DNA from: Ophthalmolycus amberensis
Taxonomy: Eukaryota > Chordata > Actinopteri > Perciformes > Zoarcidae
Length of the DNA: 64,000 nt
Assembly: GCA_024529925.1 (NCBI GenBank)
Contig: JAFEUB010000069.1
Coordinates: 674,501 to 738,500 of the forward strand
Direction: 5' to 3'
Shown here: one piece after another, positions 37,601 to 50,054 of the stretch
Layout: every line of letters starts with the position of its first letter
Numbering within the stretch: the stretch's first letter is position 1
Notes under the pieces: generated by a model
What the model was told of the DNA's origin: nothing
Databases searched by the model: none
Seen by the model: only the letters and a program-made list of their open reading frames with translations
Translations under genes and position numbers: made by a program

Positions 37601-38817
37601 CAGCAGAGAAGACATCATCTGTGTTATTGTGCAATAACATGGCCGACACAACGGTGCTGACAAAGTGTCAAATACTATTTTAAGTCAGAACGTCAACGAT
37701 CATTTAGCCTTGCCTAAAGATGTCTTTGCTTCAAGAGTGTCCCGGGCCCTCATCGTTAACAGTATCAAGAGCTATAGAGCCTTTCATGTGATGATGATTT
37801 TTTATTTTGTCTTATATAACTAACGAGTTCACGGCGCAAAAAGTATGAAACTTGACATCTGTATGAAAGTCAAAGCTCTGTTTTGTTTAGATCCCTCAAC
37901 CTGCCTCTATATCTTTCTCGATAATGTAAAGAAAAATACCACAATATTCAGTATTCTTGTTTTGAAAATTGACGCTCATTATATCCTATGGGATTTTTAT
38001 ATACATTGTGACATGTTTGATCTCATTTTATTAAACAGCTCTTAATCAGCTACTTTCATGGACTTTGTGTTCCTAAAATATATCAAATTGTTTGCTTAAA
38101 ACAGTGTCATCGAAGGACTTGTTTGTGCAAATGTTTTAGTGATTCAGTATAGTACTTCATTTTGGGTACAATACATAGAAGTCTTGTTTGCAAATTCAGT
38201 CTGTTTTCAGTTTATTAGACGACTTTGTTCAAACGCATGCCGAACTGGTTCTACCTTACGTGGTGATGCATTACAGTTATTTGGCAGATTCTGTGGTGCA
38301 AATAACAAGAGCTAGATGTCATAACAAATTGGAAGTGCATCTCTCCCAAATAACCAAACTGAAGTAACTGAATAATTAGATGCATCCAATTGGTCACTAA
38401 TTGTTCCTTACCTGTTGCTAGGATGTAATCCAGCAGGTTTCTGGAGCAGTACTGTGCCACTGTGGCGCCTGCATGTCCATCAAAAACAGCAAAGTATCCC
38501 CAGTCCGTCAGCTCTTCTCTCAGCTGGGGCATGCAGGTGTGGGCGTCCTCCATCTGAGCCCTCCAGCCCTGCATGCTCGCCACAGCGTAGTTCACCCCCG
38601 ACTGAGAACCCCCCTCTGACACATGCTTCTCCAAGATGGGACGATCGAGGTACGGGCTCTGCATTGAGTCGTCCTCATCATAAGTGTCCTCCTCCCCACT
38701 TCCAGTTTCCTTGGGCCCCCCTTTAAAAAAGAAGGTGACCATCTTTTCCGTCTCTTTGACCAGCTGGCAGAGGAAGGAGGGCACCTCCACATTGCTGGCC
38801 CGCCTGGCTGTCTTCAT
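34700..38817 (-). CDS. ppm1n: PPM/PP2C Ser/Thr phosphatase, probable PPM1N
   Basis: Metal-dependent (Mg/Mn) protein serine/threonine phosphatase. Coding exons in transcript order: 38412-38817, 36941-37512, 35501-35618, 35285-35399, 35120-35183, 34700-34732; all phases fit, 435 aa. Core motifs are intact: QGWRAQMEDAH with the phosphate-binding Arg and metal ligands E90/D91, FAVFDGHAG (D113), GDSR, ACDGVWD (D287), LDNMS (D330). D113-D287-D330 spacing is close to PPM1A D60-D239-D282. A PPM1A/B-like helical domain follows (about 340-410), then an acidic tail (DDEGSEEDSH). PPM1A/B begin MGAFLDKPK and are N-myristoylated; here the matching YLDRP is internal (residue 56) behind a roughly 50-residue extension with a basic start (MKTARR) and acidic stretch. 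Start chosen as the first in-frame ATG; the open frame continues upstream without ATG to a likely acceptor near 38938, so an upstream 5' UTR exon is expected. Head-to-head next to rtn2, as PPM1N and RTN2 are neighbours in human, which favours PPM1N over PPM1A/B. Confidence 0.88.
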
Positions 38818-41428
38818 CGCTCCGCGGAGCCTGTGCTCAAGCTTCCTGCTCGACTTGGCAGCAGCCCGTCTCCTCCCGGTGCCCCTCCTCGGGCCCTGAG
38901 TTTTCCGCAGCAGGTCCAGCTCAACAGTTAAGCTGTGGCACCCCAAGCAGGTAAACAAAAAGTGACTTCAAATAAGAATAATTGTTAAAGGAAAAACTTG
39001 AAAACCATCCTTTAGCCTTTGGGTAGATAATCCGTCTTCTGTCCTTTTATTATTTGACAATAGGACCATCAGGTGTCTTTCTGTCTCACTTTCTGTTTCT
39101 TTGTCTTCCCTCCTTCTCTGGTTTACCCGTCCTGTATCAGCCCTGCTCTCCTATTGGCAAATCTATTTCTGTTGATTTATCCCTCTGCTCTGCCCCCACC
39201 TACTGCTTATTTCCCTCTCTCTGTCTGTGCCCTGCTGCTGGGTAATCACCTGGCCTTCAACGCAGCCCAGGTGACCTGTTTCTGCACACAGTATTCCATG
39301 GATTACTCTATGAGCGTGACGTTTTACAACAGCACAGAGGGATCCCATAGTCGCATGTCTGCATGGGGACTTTATGGAACTTATCAATTCAAATAACTTT
39401 ATTTTTCTAATTGGTCTTAGTGAAGGACAATCACAGTAGACCGACTGAACAATAGCACACATTTGTTTCTGTTACAGAGGTTTGGAACTTTTTGACTTCA
39501 TGGCAGAACTCAGGGTATATTGAATTAAAACATGCACTGACACTTTAGTTCATTCTTAATTTTGACCAGTGTTCCCAAAGTCAAGAATACACTTTGAAAT
39601 GCAACTTTTAAGACAATGTGGATAAGAAATTTGAACATCTTTCCATGACAAATGGACTATCACCACGTGAGATTCGTGGGTTCAACCAGCTTTTATATCT
39701 CTTTGGGCTCAACTTTGCTTTTCCAGGATTAAACCTTTATCAGGGGTAGATCAAAGATTTTTCAAAATTAGTAAACACAATGCAATATTAAAAATACATA
39801 TTTAAATACAACTTCAGATAAAAGATTAATAAAACATGCCAAAATGGAATAAAATAGAATAAAGACAATAAAAAGTTACATTGCCAAGTTAAATGACGAT
39901 CTTTTTATATTTGTGTTGTATGTTGACACACACCTATTGAGCCCTACGCTGTCCTGTATGTCACTTGCTGATTCCATGTTGTCACTGCTATGTGTCTTAA
40001 TCTCATTAACTGCTGTGTATTTGGAGCTCCTGACCTGGTTTACATGAAGGAACCCTTGAGTTGTAATAGCGTTAAGGACCATATGTGACACTTTGTTCTT
40101 ATCCAGCTTTAGGACTATGAACAGCTTTTATTAGCTTATGTTGTTCTCCGCTGGCAGTGTTTCAGATGACGGGTGTTTGTTTACCTATACTTGAACGGAA
40201 AGCAGATTGCCCTGTGATTGTCCTAACATGACTTACACAGCACTTTTGAACATGGGAATTCAATTGTTAAATTAAATGTGATACCTCACAACAGAGATCT
40301 AACCACATCACTGTCATGGGAAGTCTTGTTTCTGAAAAGTCAGACCATGTCTCCCCTGAACCCACTTAATAAATCCACTTTGTCAGTAAATGACTCAGTG
40401 ATGTCAGAGCAATATCTATCTAAAGCTTGCAAACATTAGCTAACATAAGGTTGATAATCTTGTGAAACTCGCAAGATTTTATGTTAGATTTTAAAAATCA
40501 TTCAACCGAAAAACCCAGCTCTGTGTTGCCAAGTCTTTTTCAATGAAAACAGATCTTAGAACCAGTTCCAAAAGTCGACAACACTGAGAATCCGTCCCAT
40601 CGGGCCCTCACTTCTTTCGGGCAGAAGGAAATTATTGTGAAGGCTTATTACAGACCTGCGACAGCCACAGATAGATTGTTTTTCTTATTTTTGTTAGAGA
40701 ATTTGATTAATTTATTGCTGTCATGATACATGACTTCAACAAAACTATCGAAAATGTTTTTGAAGAAGACCAACCCTGCCTCTAACCATAGAAAGCTACA
40801 GGTCCTACCAAACCGAGTAAGGCTTTAGCAGCGAAACGCCTGAATGTATTGATATGAGCAAAAGTGCATGTCATAGCTTGTGAATTCAACTACTGATTTG
40901 TAGAAGTCACATCGTATTGCTTTAGTCATCTTGTGCTGAATTTGTTATACATGTCTTTAGTGCCTTACCAAAATGAAATGACATATAAATCATATCAAAG
41001 ATGCCACACATACACATTTTCCTGCAACTCTTTCATTTGCTGCTCGAACCTCTTTCCATGAATCACGATCCAAACGGTCTGTAGCAGCATCAGTCACAGC
41101 GACACACTGCTGCCCCCTACTTCTCACTATTGCACAGGCCTCACTTCCCATTGTAAAAAAGCTTTCACTGTAGTTGAGTCTGTACATTATTTATACTCCA
41201 GCTTTTATGATATAATTTAGCTGTGGTTTGTGATTTTTGTTGAGAAACACTAATATTTCTTATATGTGAAATTGGAGGATGATACATATTAATGAAACAT
41301 AATAAAGCTGACAAACCTTACATGCTGGTAAGCTATGAACCTGACTGGGGCTTTAAATGCACCTGATTATGTTTAATATGGTCATGTTTTACATTATTAA
41401 TGCCGTGTTACTCCTTCTCTTGCAGCCT
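38818..41428. other. Divergent spacer between ppm1n and rtn2
   Basis: Should contain the ppm1n promoter and 5' UTR. Pyrimidine-rich sequence at 39080-39240 on the plus strand. Short ORFs only (39073-39396, 40990-41187). I see no coding exon, RNA gene or intact mobile element. Confidence 0.5.
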
Positions 41429-41818
41429 GCCCTTATAAGAGGCTGAGATGAAATCACATGACCAGGGAGAGAGGCGCAAATAAGCTATGAATGGGTGATG
41501 AAAGCAGCCTCGGACAGACACAGGGAGACACTCTTGCTTCTCCCCCTTTGCTGTTGCACACATTACTACAGCGGCAGTCATAACGATGCAAGAAGAGACG
41601 AAGAGAGGATGGTGGAGGGAGGCAGGCAGGCAGGGCGGGGCTGCTGAGTGACAGCGGGAGGCAGGAGAGCGAGGAAGCTGCTCAACAGAAGACCAAGAAA
41701 CAGAGGGAGGAGGAGGAGGAAGAGAGAGAGAGTATATCCACAGGACGCGAGTGCCGGCAGCAGAGGACGAGGGGGGGGGCTTCCAGACTGGATGGGCCCA
41801 GCGATGCCTTGATGGAGT
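41429..41818 (+). promoter_or_regulatory. Presumed rtn2 promoter and GA-rich 5' UTR
   Basis: A TATA-like ttataag at 41433-41439 is followed, from about 41580, by a strongly purine-rich leader (ggaggcaggcaggcagggcg, gaggaggaggaggaagagag). The leader runs into the long-form start codon at 41819. The transcription start was not determined. Confidence 0.35.
41792..41812 (+). other. Upstream ORF before rtn2 long-form start
   Basis: ATG at 41792 encodes six codons and stops at TGA 41810-41812, six bases before the rtn2 ATG. The stop overlaps another ATG (41812-41814) that is out of frame with rtn2. Initiation at 41819 is fixed by homology (MGQVL..HC), so both upstream ATGs are decoys or regulators. 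Confidence 0.5.
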
Positions 41819-42001
41819 ATGGGCCAGGTTTTAGGATTCTCCCACTGCCGTGAGTCTGCTTTTGTTCTGCTGGTTGCTTCTGTGTTTCCGTGTGGGAGGT
41901 CTGAGTATGTTTACCTCCCTATGTCATCGTTATATAAATATATATTCCAGTGGAGCATCTTTTCTTGCTAACTGCTGTAAGCGTCGCATGTGTTAGCTCA
42001 G

Positions 42002-42032
<31 letters not shown>

Positions 42033-45000
42033 TCTCCCTGCCTCCTCTCCATTCCTCTCTCCTGCTTTTAATAAACACATGGCTGAACGGATAGATGCAG
42101 TGCAGAGGGTGTCCTATTCTGTTGCCGTGGCCTCCCATTGATTTGCAGATGTTTATGTGGCTGTGTGCGAGAAGGCTATGCAGGCAGGAAGAATTAAATA
42201 ATGCAAGTTATTTCTCCCCTAAAAGCCTCTGTTTTGCTTTCATATCTGCTTTTTATTTTATATTTTTTGTCACAATATTCACCTGATATTCTCTAAAAAT
42301 ACATTTAAGTGGTTTATGATTATTTGCATGTGTTCATTCATGTTCAAAGAGAATATGCTGCATTCTTTGCCCATCCTCGGTTGATTTATTAATGTCATGC
42401 TGGCTGTCTAATGTAGTGAAGGCCTTCACTGCTGCCAGCTAATCGCTGATCTACAGAATGCTACAGTCTGAGGAGTGAACGGTTGTCTGTGACTTCTTCA
42501 ATCACATAAAGCACAGTTTGCTGCTATAACATTGGAAAATTACTCAAAGCAAGGTACCGCAGTGTTTGTCTGGGCCTTAATGTTATTCATCATTTAACGG
42601 GAGTACATCTGCGTTAAATGTTTTGAGATGCACTCTAGTAAGATAAATGCGAGATGGTGAAAAAATGGGTTCAGAGCTTGCAAAAGCAGCAACAACACAT
42701 TCATATTTCTGACAATTTCTTTGATACGGTATATGTTTGCTCGTAGATTTATCTAAAATTGTTTCTGTTTTCTTCCAGAGGAATATGGCTCTGTGGCATC
42801 CACTCCAGACTCAACGCCTCCATGCACCGATGGTACGGAGCAGACACGTGACACAAATTCCATCTCACAGTACCAACAAAACGAAGAGCTTCCTGCTTAC
42901 TGACGCCTTTATTTTGAACTTAACATCAGAGGAACACATCTCTCCCCTCTAAAGCACTAGCACGAGTAAACACAGATGATGATCACAGCTACATTTTGAA
43001 AGGAGGGATCTTCATGCCCTTATCAAAGAGGGTTTCGTTCACTTTAGATGTCACACCTTTTTTTCCAGGCTGCTTTCATTTGACAATCTATTTATTTAAA
43101 GCAAAATCTCTCTCCTTGTATGACTACGCACCATTCAGTGTTAGCAGCAGCCTCTACATTTGGATGAACAGGTGTGACCACATTGATTTTGTCTCCATTC
43201 AGGCGGAAATGAGGAGTCGGAGTTGTGCGAGCTGCAAACAGCCAGGGAGTGGTCTGATGATGAGGACGAGGGAGATGGAGATCCAGATGATGATGAGGGA
43301 CTGGCTTCATCCCCGTCCATCTGGGGCACGCCGCGCCAGGACTCCTTCGAGCTGACTTTCTCATACATCGCCATTGCCGAGCCCGAAGCAGTGGGATCCT
43401 CGCGACACCTCCGGGACCGACGCAGGGGCAGCTCTCGGGGAAGTCGCACTCCTTTGATCCACACGGACACCCTGGAAACACTATTGGACTCCCCCGATAT
43501 AGACTGGGACCCTCAAGGCTTCGTCAGTCGAGATGAAGAATCAGAAGGTAGAGAGCAGGGGAGTGTGGAGGTGAGGACGGCAACTGCAGCTGTGAGGAGG
43601 GAGCAGCACAGACAAACTGAGACTATTACAATCCAGCCCTCGCCCGATAACCTGGACCCAGATACTCAGGGGAGAGACGCAGCAATCCAAAGACAGGAGT
43701 CTCCGAGAAGTCTGATCCAGATTGCCCAGCATCCCTCTTCTCAACATCAGAGCCCCTCACAGATACTTCAGGGTGAGAAACAGGAGGAATGTGTGGCGAG
43801 GTTGTTTTATTCTGTATGGTGCTTAAAGATGCAGTATCTGGGAATGCTGATGATAGCCCAACGCAAAGATGCATTTTTATCATCCGCTACGAGTGGCGAG
43901 TACAGTGGTCAACTTGTGAGTCTTGGTGTGGTCATCATGGCCAAATGTGGTCCTGGAAACACCTGCATTGAGGTGGATTTGACTAAATTGTGCAAGATGC
44001 AGTCATGAGACTTGACAGATGTGTAGTTGGGATCAAAATGAAGTTGTGAAGGTCCAAGCAAGAGCACTGGAAGTAGGGGTTAGGAAGTGGGGAAGGAAAC
44101 ATTGGCACCCCCACTTTACGGTCCTGGGCCGACTTGTGATGATTGTAAATGTCCTTTCTTAAGGTGGACTTGATGTGATGTGGCATGACGACACATGACT
44201 ACATGGTGGTGGCGTCTGTTTGGAAAAGGACCTAGATGCATTTTATGATCTTTCGTGTGTCAAATGCTGTTAATATTTAGGTCTCATGTCATCAGTATTT
44301 TTTCAATTCGTAAGTAGCGTGGGTCACACCAGGCAAAACAGACCTTGAAAATGTGCCAAAGCATGCATATTTTAAATGAATCTACAGCCATATCTAGTTC
44401 AATAAAATGGTGAAAAAGATAAAGCAGCCTTAAATTCTAAGACTTGTGCAGCCGAAATTTTAGATCGTCAACAATAACTTATTACTGATTTAATTTTCCA
44501 ACATTTCTAACATTTAACACAAATGTTGCAGTTCAAATACTGTGTTTTTAGAATGTCATTTAGTCAGCAGCTTTAGCTCATGTACAGCAGGTCGGCGCTG
44601 ATGTCATCACGATAGTGACATCATCTTTTGTTTCCCGGCAGCAGCCGCCTCTCCGACCCCCGAGCCAGAGTGTCCCTCCACCAGGGAAACCATTTCAGTC
44701 AAGCTGCTCACATCTGTGCGACCCAGAGGCCTGGCGTCCTCGTCGCCAGCTGCCATTGGTCAAAACTCTCAGGAACAGCTGGTCAGCGATCAATGGTTTT
44801 CAGCACTTAACCTATCAAAGGACCCGACAGTATGCACTCACATAGCAGGTACAAGGTTCACATCTGTATCTTTAAACGTTCTCACCGCCGTCTGTCTGCC
44901 TTTGTCTTGCTGCTGAGCGAGATCCAGCTCGTTCATCAATACTTTAAAGAAGGAAAATATCCTATTTCACCTTCAGCATGGACCATCGAGAGAGCAGGCA

Positions 45001-48000
45001 GACAAAGATGAACACCCCCTCTTCCCGGAAGTCCTGCCTGTTCATTGAGTCACCATAGTAACCCTCTCCTGGGATTTCAGGAACGATTGGCTAATTGTGG
45101 GGAAACATTCTTGGCATTGGCTTACATTTTTGACTCGCACACGCTGACGTCACAATGTATCACTGTGTTTGACACACAGAAAGAGAGACAGGGTTATGTG
45201 TGTGCAGTTTCTTTATATGCAGGTTTGTTGGCACTTCAGGAATTTTTGAGACACTGAAAGGGAGAAAGAGGGAACAAGAGATAACATCCTGTCTTCCAGC
45301 TTGATGGTATTTTAAGTGGACGGTCAGTCAGAGTCGAGCTCAGTCTTATTTTGGTGGATGTGGGGGTTCAGTAAATCCTCAGGCCGTTGATGGATGTGTG
45401 TGCCAGCTGATGACAGAGTTTAGGGTTTCCTGAATAAATAGCATACACGATGCATCTATTGGAACATCACATCTCTTCTGGTTTTATTACTTGTTTTCGG
45501 GGCTGCGTATCAAACCTAAATTTTTTTTGCCAACTGAAATATGTTATAGCACCTGGTAATATCAAAAGCTGGACAATTTTAGAAAACGCCTTATTAAGGT
45601 GAAGTTCTTGCACTGCGTTTTAACATTCAACATTTGGAAAGCTTCTTTTATTAAATGCAAAAAAATATGTTTTGTAGAACAAAATGTAAGGTATGGAAAG
45701 CTTTTGGTTTCATATCGGCAAACAATTTAAATAATAGCAAACCCTACTTTTTGGACTATGCAAGGAATTCAATCAGTAGTTAACCAAATACTAATGTCTT
45801 AATGTCTAGGTAAACAGATACATTTTTACAATAAAAAAACAGCTTTATTTTCAACAGCATTTACAGTTCTTAACTGGGAAAAGTAAAGTCCTCATCAATT
45901 TATTATCTGTAGTGGTGACACTGAAAGGTTTGGCTTGGTGACATAACAGAAAATAAACCCGGGTTCTCCAGTTTCAGGTGTTAGATGGCACATGGATACA
46001 AGCACAACTCTACAAACCTTTAGTTCGAAGGAACACTTTGAATTTGGTATGCTTCAGAAAGAATGTTTGCATAAAGGAAGAAGTTATTTATCAGATTTAT
46101 TAAAGTATTGTCTGATTGTCGTGAATCATCTCTTTATGTGTGAAGCTCTTGGAGTCTTGATGAGAGGTGGGCGGTGCTGCGAACAAGATTATTTTGGGCT
46201 GTCAGGCCTTTGGACTGCTGAGCGAGCAGGGGGGTGGCCAAAAACAGCTCAGAGGAGCGAGGGGAGAATAGCCGAACAGAGAGAAGGACAGAGGGTGTGA
46301 GGGGAAACATTCGACAACCAAAATGGCCAGTAAAGGTGAGAAGTGAAAAGAGGAAACTTTAAGACGCCTGTGTAGACGGTATTTGCTTACAGTGTTGAGC
46401 TGACAGTCAGCTATTGCAAAGAGCCGTGTTTGATTTCAGAGAGAAGGCAGAGGATAGCTATAGATTCAAGTGTGAAGGGGTGGAATAACTACTTCTAGTC
46501 TTTAGAAGTGGACTGTTCGGCTTTGTGACTTTTGGTGTTGTGGGGAGAAGGCCGGACCATCAGGGGACTGAAGGTGGGAACGGAGCGTACTTGGCACTTC
46601 TCTCTGATCATTTTACAAGCAGAGTCTCTGGAGACGGCAGCATCCATCAGCTAGAGGCGTGTTTGGCTTTGAACTGATGAGCTGTTCAGACGTAGGGTGG
46701 TCTCCGTATCAGTAGCCCACATTTATATGAGCAACAGTAATTCAAAGGAGCGTAAACTGGCCTGTTGTGGTATGCTTTTGGCAGAAAGTGAACTTTGCCA
46801 GCTGGGTTCTCTTACGTTTTCGTGTTTCCTTTGAAGAGCTGAGGAGCTGGCACAAGAAGAGGCTTTTCACACTGCAGTACTACGAGATTTCCTGGACGCA
46901 TGTGATTTAGCTGACATGAACGGGGTCAAAGGAAATAGATGTTGATGTTAAAATGAGATGAGATAAAGTATACATGGGCAATGTGATTTATGTTCTTCAT
47001 GATTGATTGGCTTGTTGATTGGTTGATTGATTGATTGATTGATTATTTGATTGAATTATTAATTCCACCATGCAATCACTCCCACAATGCTCATTTATAT
47101 AAGAAGCAACTTAGCGAATGATTAGCACACTAAGATCATTTCTGCTGGTTTGGATTGTGTTATTGTGGTACGGAGAATGTCCTAACTTATTGGAGGTTAT
47201 TACTTCTCGCTGAAGTGAAGTTATTTGCTGTATTTGTACATCTGCTGATACGAACTGTACATTTAAGTGCTCTTGAATTAGATTTATTTGAGGTAAGTTA
47301 TAAATGCCAATAAAAAGAAACGGGAAGTCCGAAGTCCCCTTTAAGGGTACCAATACAGAAGTGGCTATCAGCCGATTATTGATCCGATACCAGTGTTAAG
47401 CTGTGTGCCTCACTGTGTGGAAGAGACTTGGATCATTATTTTATGTGTAAGGCAACATCATGCTTGACTTAAATATTTCTCACCTAAATTTGTAGAACAA
47501 AGTGTAAAAATACATAGATATAGATGTACTAAATTGTTGTTTTTAAGAATAATGGTATCAGATAAAAGATCGACGTATTATCACTGATACCCAATCCAGC
47601 TATTTGAGTCAGTATTGGACCAATATCTTATATCCGTATCCGTACTAAACTAACTAACTATTTCCCCCTGTTTCTAGTCTTCATGCTATGCTAAGCTAAC
47701 TGCTCTCTGTAGCTGTATTTAACAAATAGTTATGAGAGTGGTCGCGATTCTTTCATCTAACTCTTCACATGGGAGCCCATGTTTTTAAATATAGCAGTGT
47801 CTTCCATGTGCCCTACTTTTTTTGCGTCGATACTGTCCATAGATTAGATGCTCTCAGTACTCCATTGTTGGTTTCTTTCTACTGTTCTCATGAACATCAT
47901 GCGCTGAGAAACCATGTCCCCGAATGACAGCGGCACAAACAAACACGTTGGACAGGTGTGTGCCAGGGGCATCATGGGTATTAATTGTGTGCAGTGATGC

Positions 48001-50019
48001 TTATAAATATCCCACCTGCTGCCGCTGCACTCTATTCAAAGAGGCTTCCCTTTATGAGGCTCAGCATTTCACTGAATGATAAACACAACAAGCAATGCCA
48101 GTCCGACAGTGCTGCACCATACAACATACCCTGTAATAACACTGAAAAAAAAACTTTGTGGTAATGCATAATTCATAAAGGGTCATGAGGTTACGTTATA
48201 GAAAGAGAAAAATGGTGAAACCACGTATTCCACTTTATATATCGAATCTTGTGAAGCATGACTCTATGGACGCCTCGGTCACCAAGGCAGCTGTTGCCGG
48301 GTGACAGAGGGACACCAACAGGGCGTGTAAAGAAAAAAAAAGTGCTGCTGATGGTCTGACGTCCGTCAGCAGGTGCTGTGACATGCTGTATTTAAACTCA
48401 ACCGCTTGCTTCCCTCTTTCATCTGAAGGCTGAATTTAGCTCGAGCCATGAGCCTGACATGTCATCGTAGCTGCTCAGAGTGTTCTCTGATGCTTGAGGC
48501 TGGAAATCCCTCTCTGCCTCCCCCCCACACTTCCACTTCTCTGGCCTCTCTTCCCCTTCCTATCCTTATGTCAGAACTACTCTTCCTCCTCCCCAATGGG
48601 CCTCTCGGTGGGCCTTAGGGCTGGAGGCTGGGTGATGTTGCTGCAGCTCCTCTGTTAAACCAGGAAGGGTGCAATAAATCAGGTTTGGTGAATGATAAAG
48701 TACCAACAGTATGACGATAATTCTCGAGAATCTCCAATTCTGTCAGCCATCTTTACATTTCTCCCTGGTTTTTCTGCTCTATAACTGTTTTGCTTGCATC
48801 ACACTCTTTCTATTTTCTCACCTTCCTGTCATAACCTTTCTTTTCTCTTCCTTTTCCTCCCTCCACTCACCTCGTCTTTCAGTGATGGACCTGATCTACT
48901 GGAAGGACACGGAGCGAACAGGCATGATCCTAACAGGGTTAGTGGTCGGCCTGCTGTCCCTGTTCCAGCTCAGCATCATCACGGTGATCTCCACAGTCTC
49001 CCTGGCTGTCGTTTGCTTCACCATCTCAGTGCGCATCTACTATCAAGTCCTCTACATCCTCAACTGGGGCGATGGAGAACATCCCTTCAAGTGAGACGCT
49101 ATGCTTTTATTTTGTCTTTGAGGACAGTGGACATTTCTCCAGCTATTCTAAAATGTCCCACTCGGGCGGATTAGCCCCATTCAGTCAGAGTGCATGAATG
49201 TTTCCAAATCAAGCATCTGAGTTCATTTGACCGCAAGCTTTTCCACTCCTCTCATTTCTGTTTTCTGTCTTCGACTTAGCAGATTTCCTGCATTTTAAAA
49301 TTCACATGTTGTTTACTGTGCTTACGTCCAATGAATTCATATTTACTCTAATTATGGTTATTAATTGGTGGGGTTTCTATTAGCAAGCTTATGTTGATGT
49401 TCAGTCTGTTAAATCATTGTAAAAACAAATAAGACTTGTAGTAAAAAGCAATATGCTGAGTCAGTGTATGTGTGCTTGAATGCAAATATGTGTTTCAATG
49501 CAGTTTTTGTGTCGTTTTCTACAACAAATAGACAAATTAAATACTCAGTGATAACCCCTTACTGTGTATGAAATGACAGCAGCATAGAATAAATTGAATA
49601 TAAAAGCCTAGTGGTGACCTAGCAAATTAAAAACCTCGGCCTTTTGACCTCTGGAGCCTGACAGTAATGATATGAGATATGGGATATACAGTATATTTGG
49701 ATTGCAGCCAAAAATATGAATCACAAGAAGGAACAGTACAGGAAGGATGACGTTTATGTTTATCGTCAATACTTCCATCTTTTTAATTTCCTCTTCCTGT
49801 TGTCTCGTTTTCTCTCAGGTCATACTTGGACCTGGACATCAGTTTCAGTGGAGTGGAGGCTGACCTCTATATGCAGAAAGCCATCGTCATGTTCCTGTCT
49901 GCTGTCGACTCTCTGAAGGGACTCTTTTTTGTTAAAAACCTCTTGGAGTCCATCAAGGTGAGATTAGCTAACAAATTAGGTTGATCATAGCATACCAAGA
50001 TTTGCTTCATCATGCCTAG

Positions 50020-50054
<35 letters not shown>

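Noticed and set aside
43092..43481. Minus-strand ORFs of 129 and 109 codons
   Set aside because: Shadows of rtn2 exon 3, whose plus-strand frame is supported by homology and splice phase.
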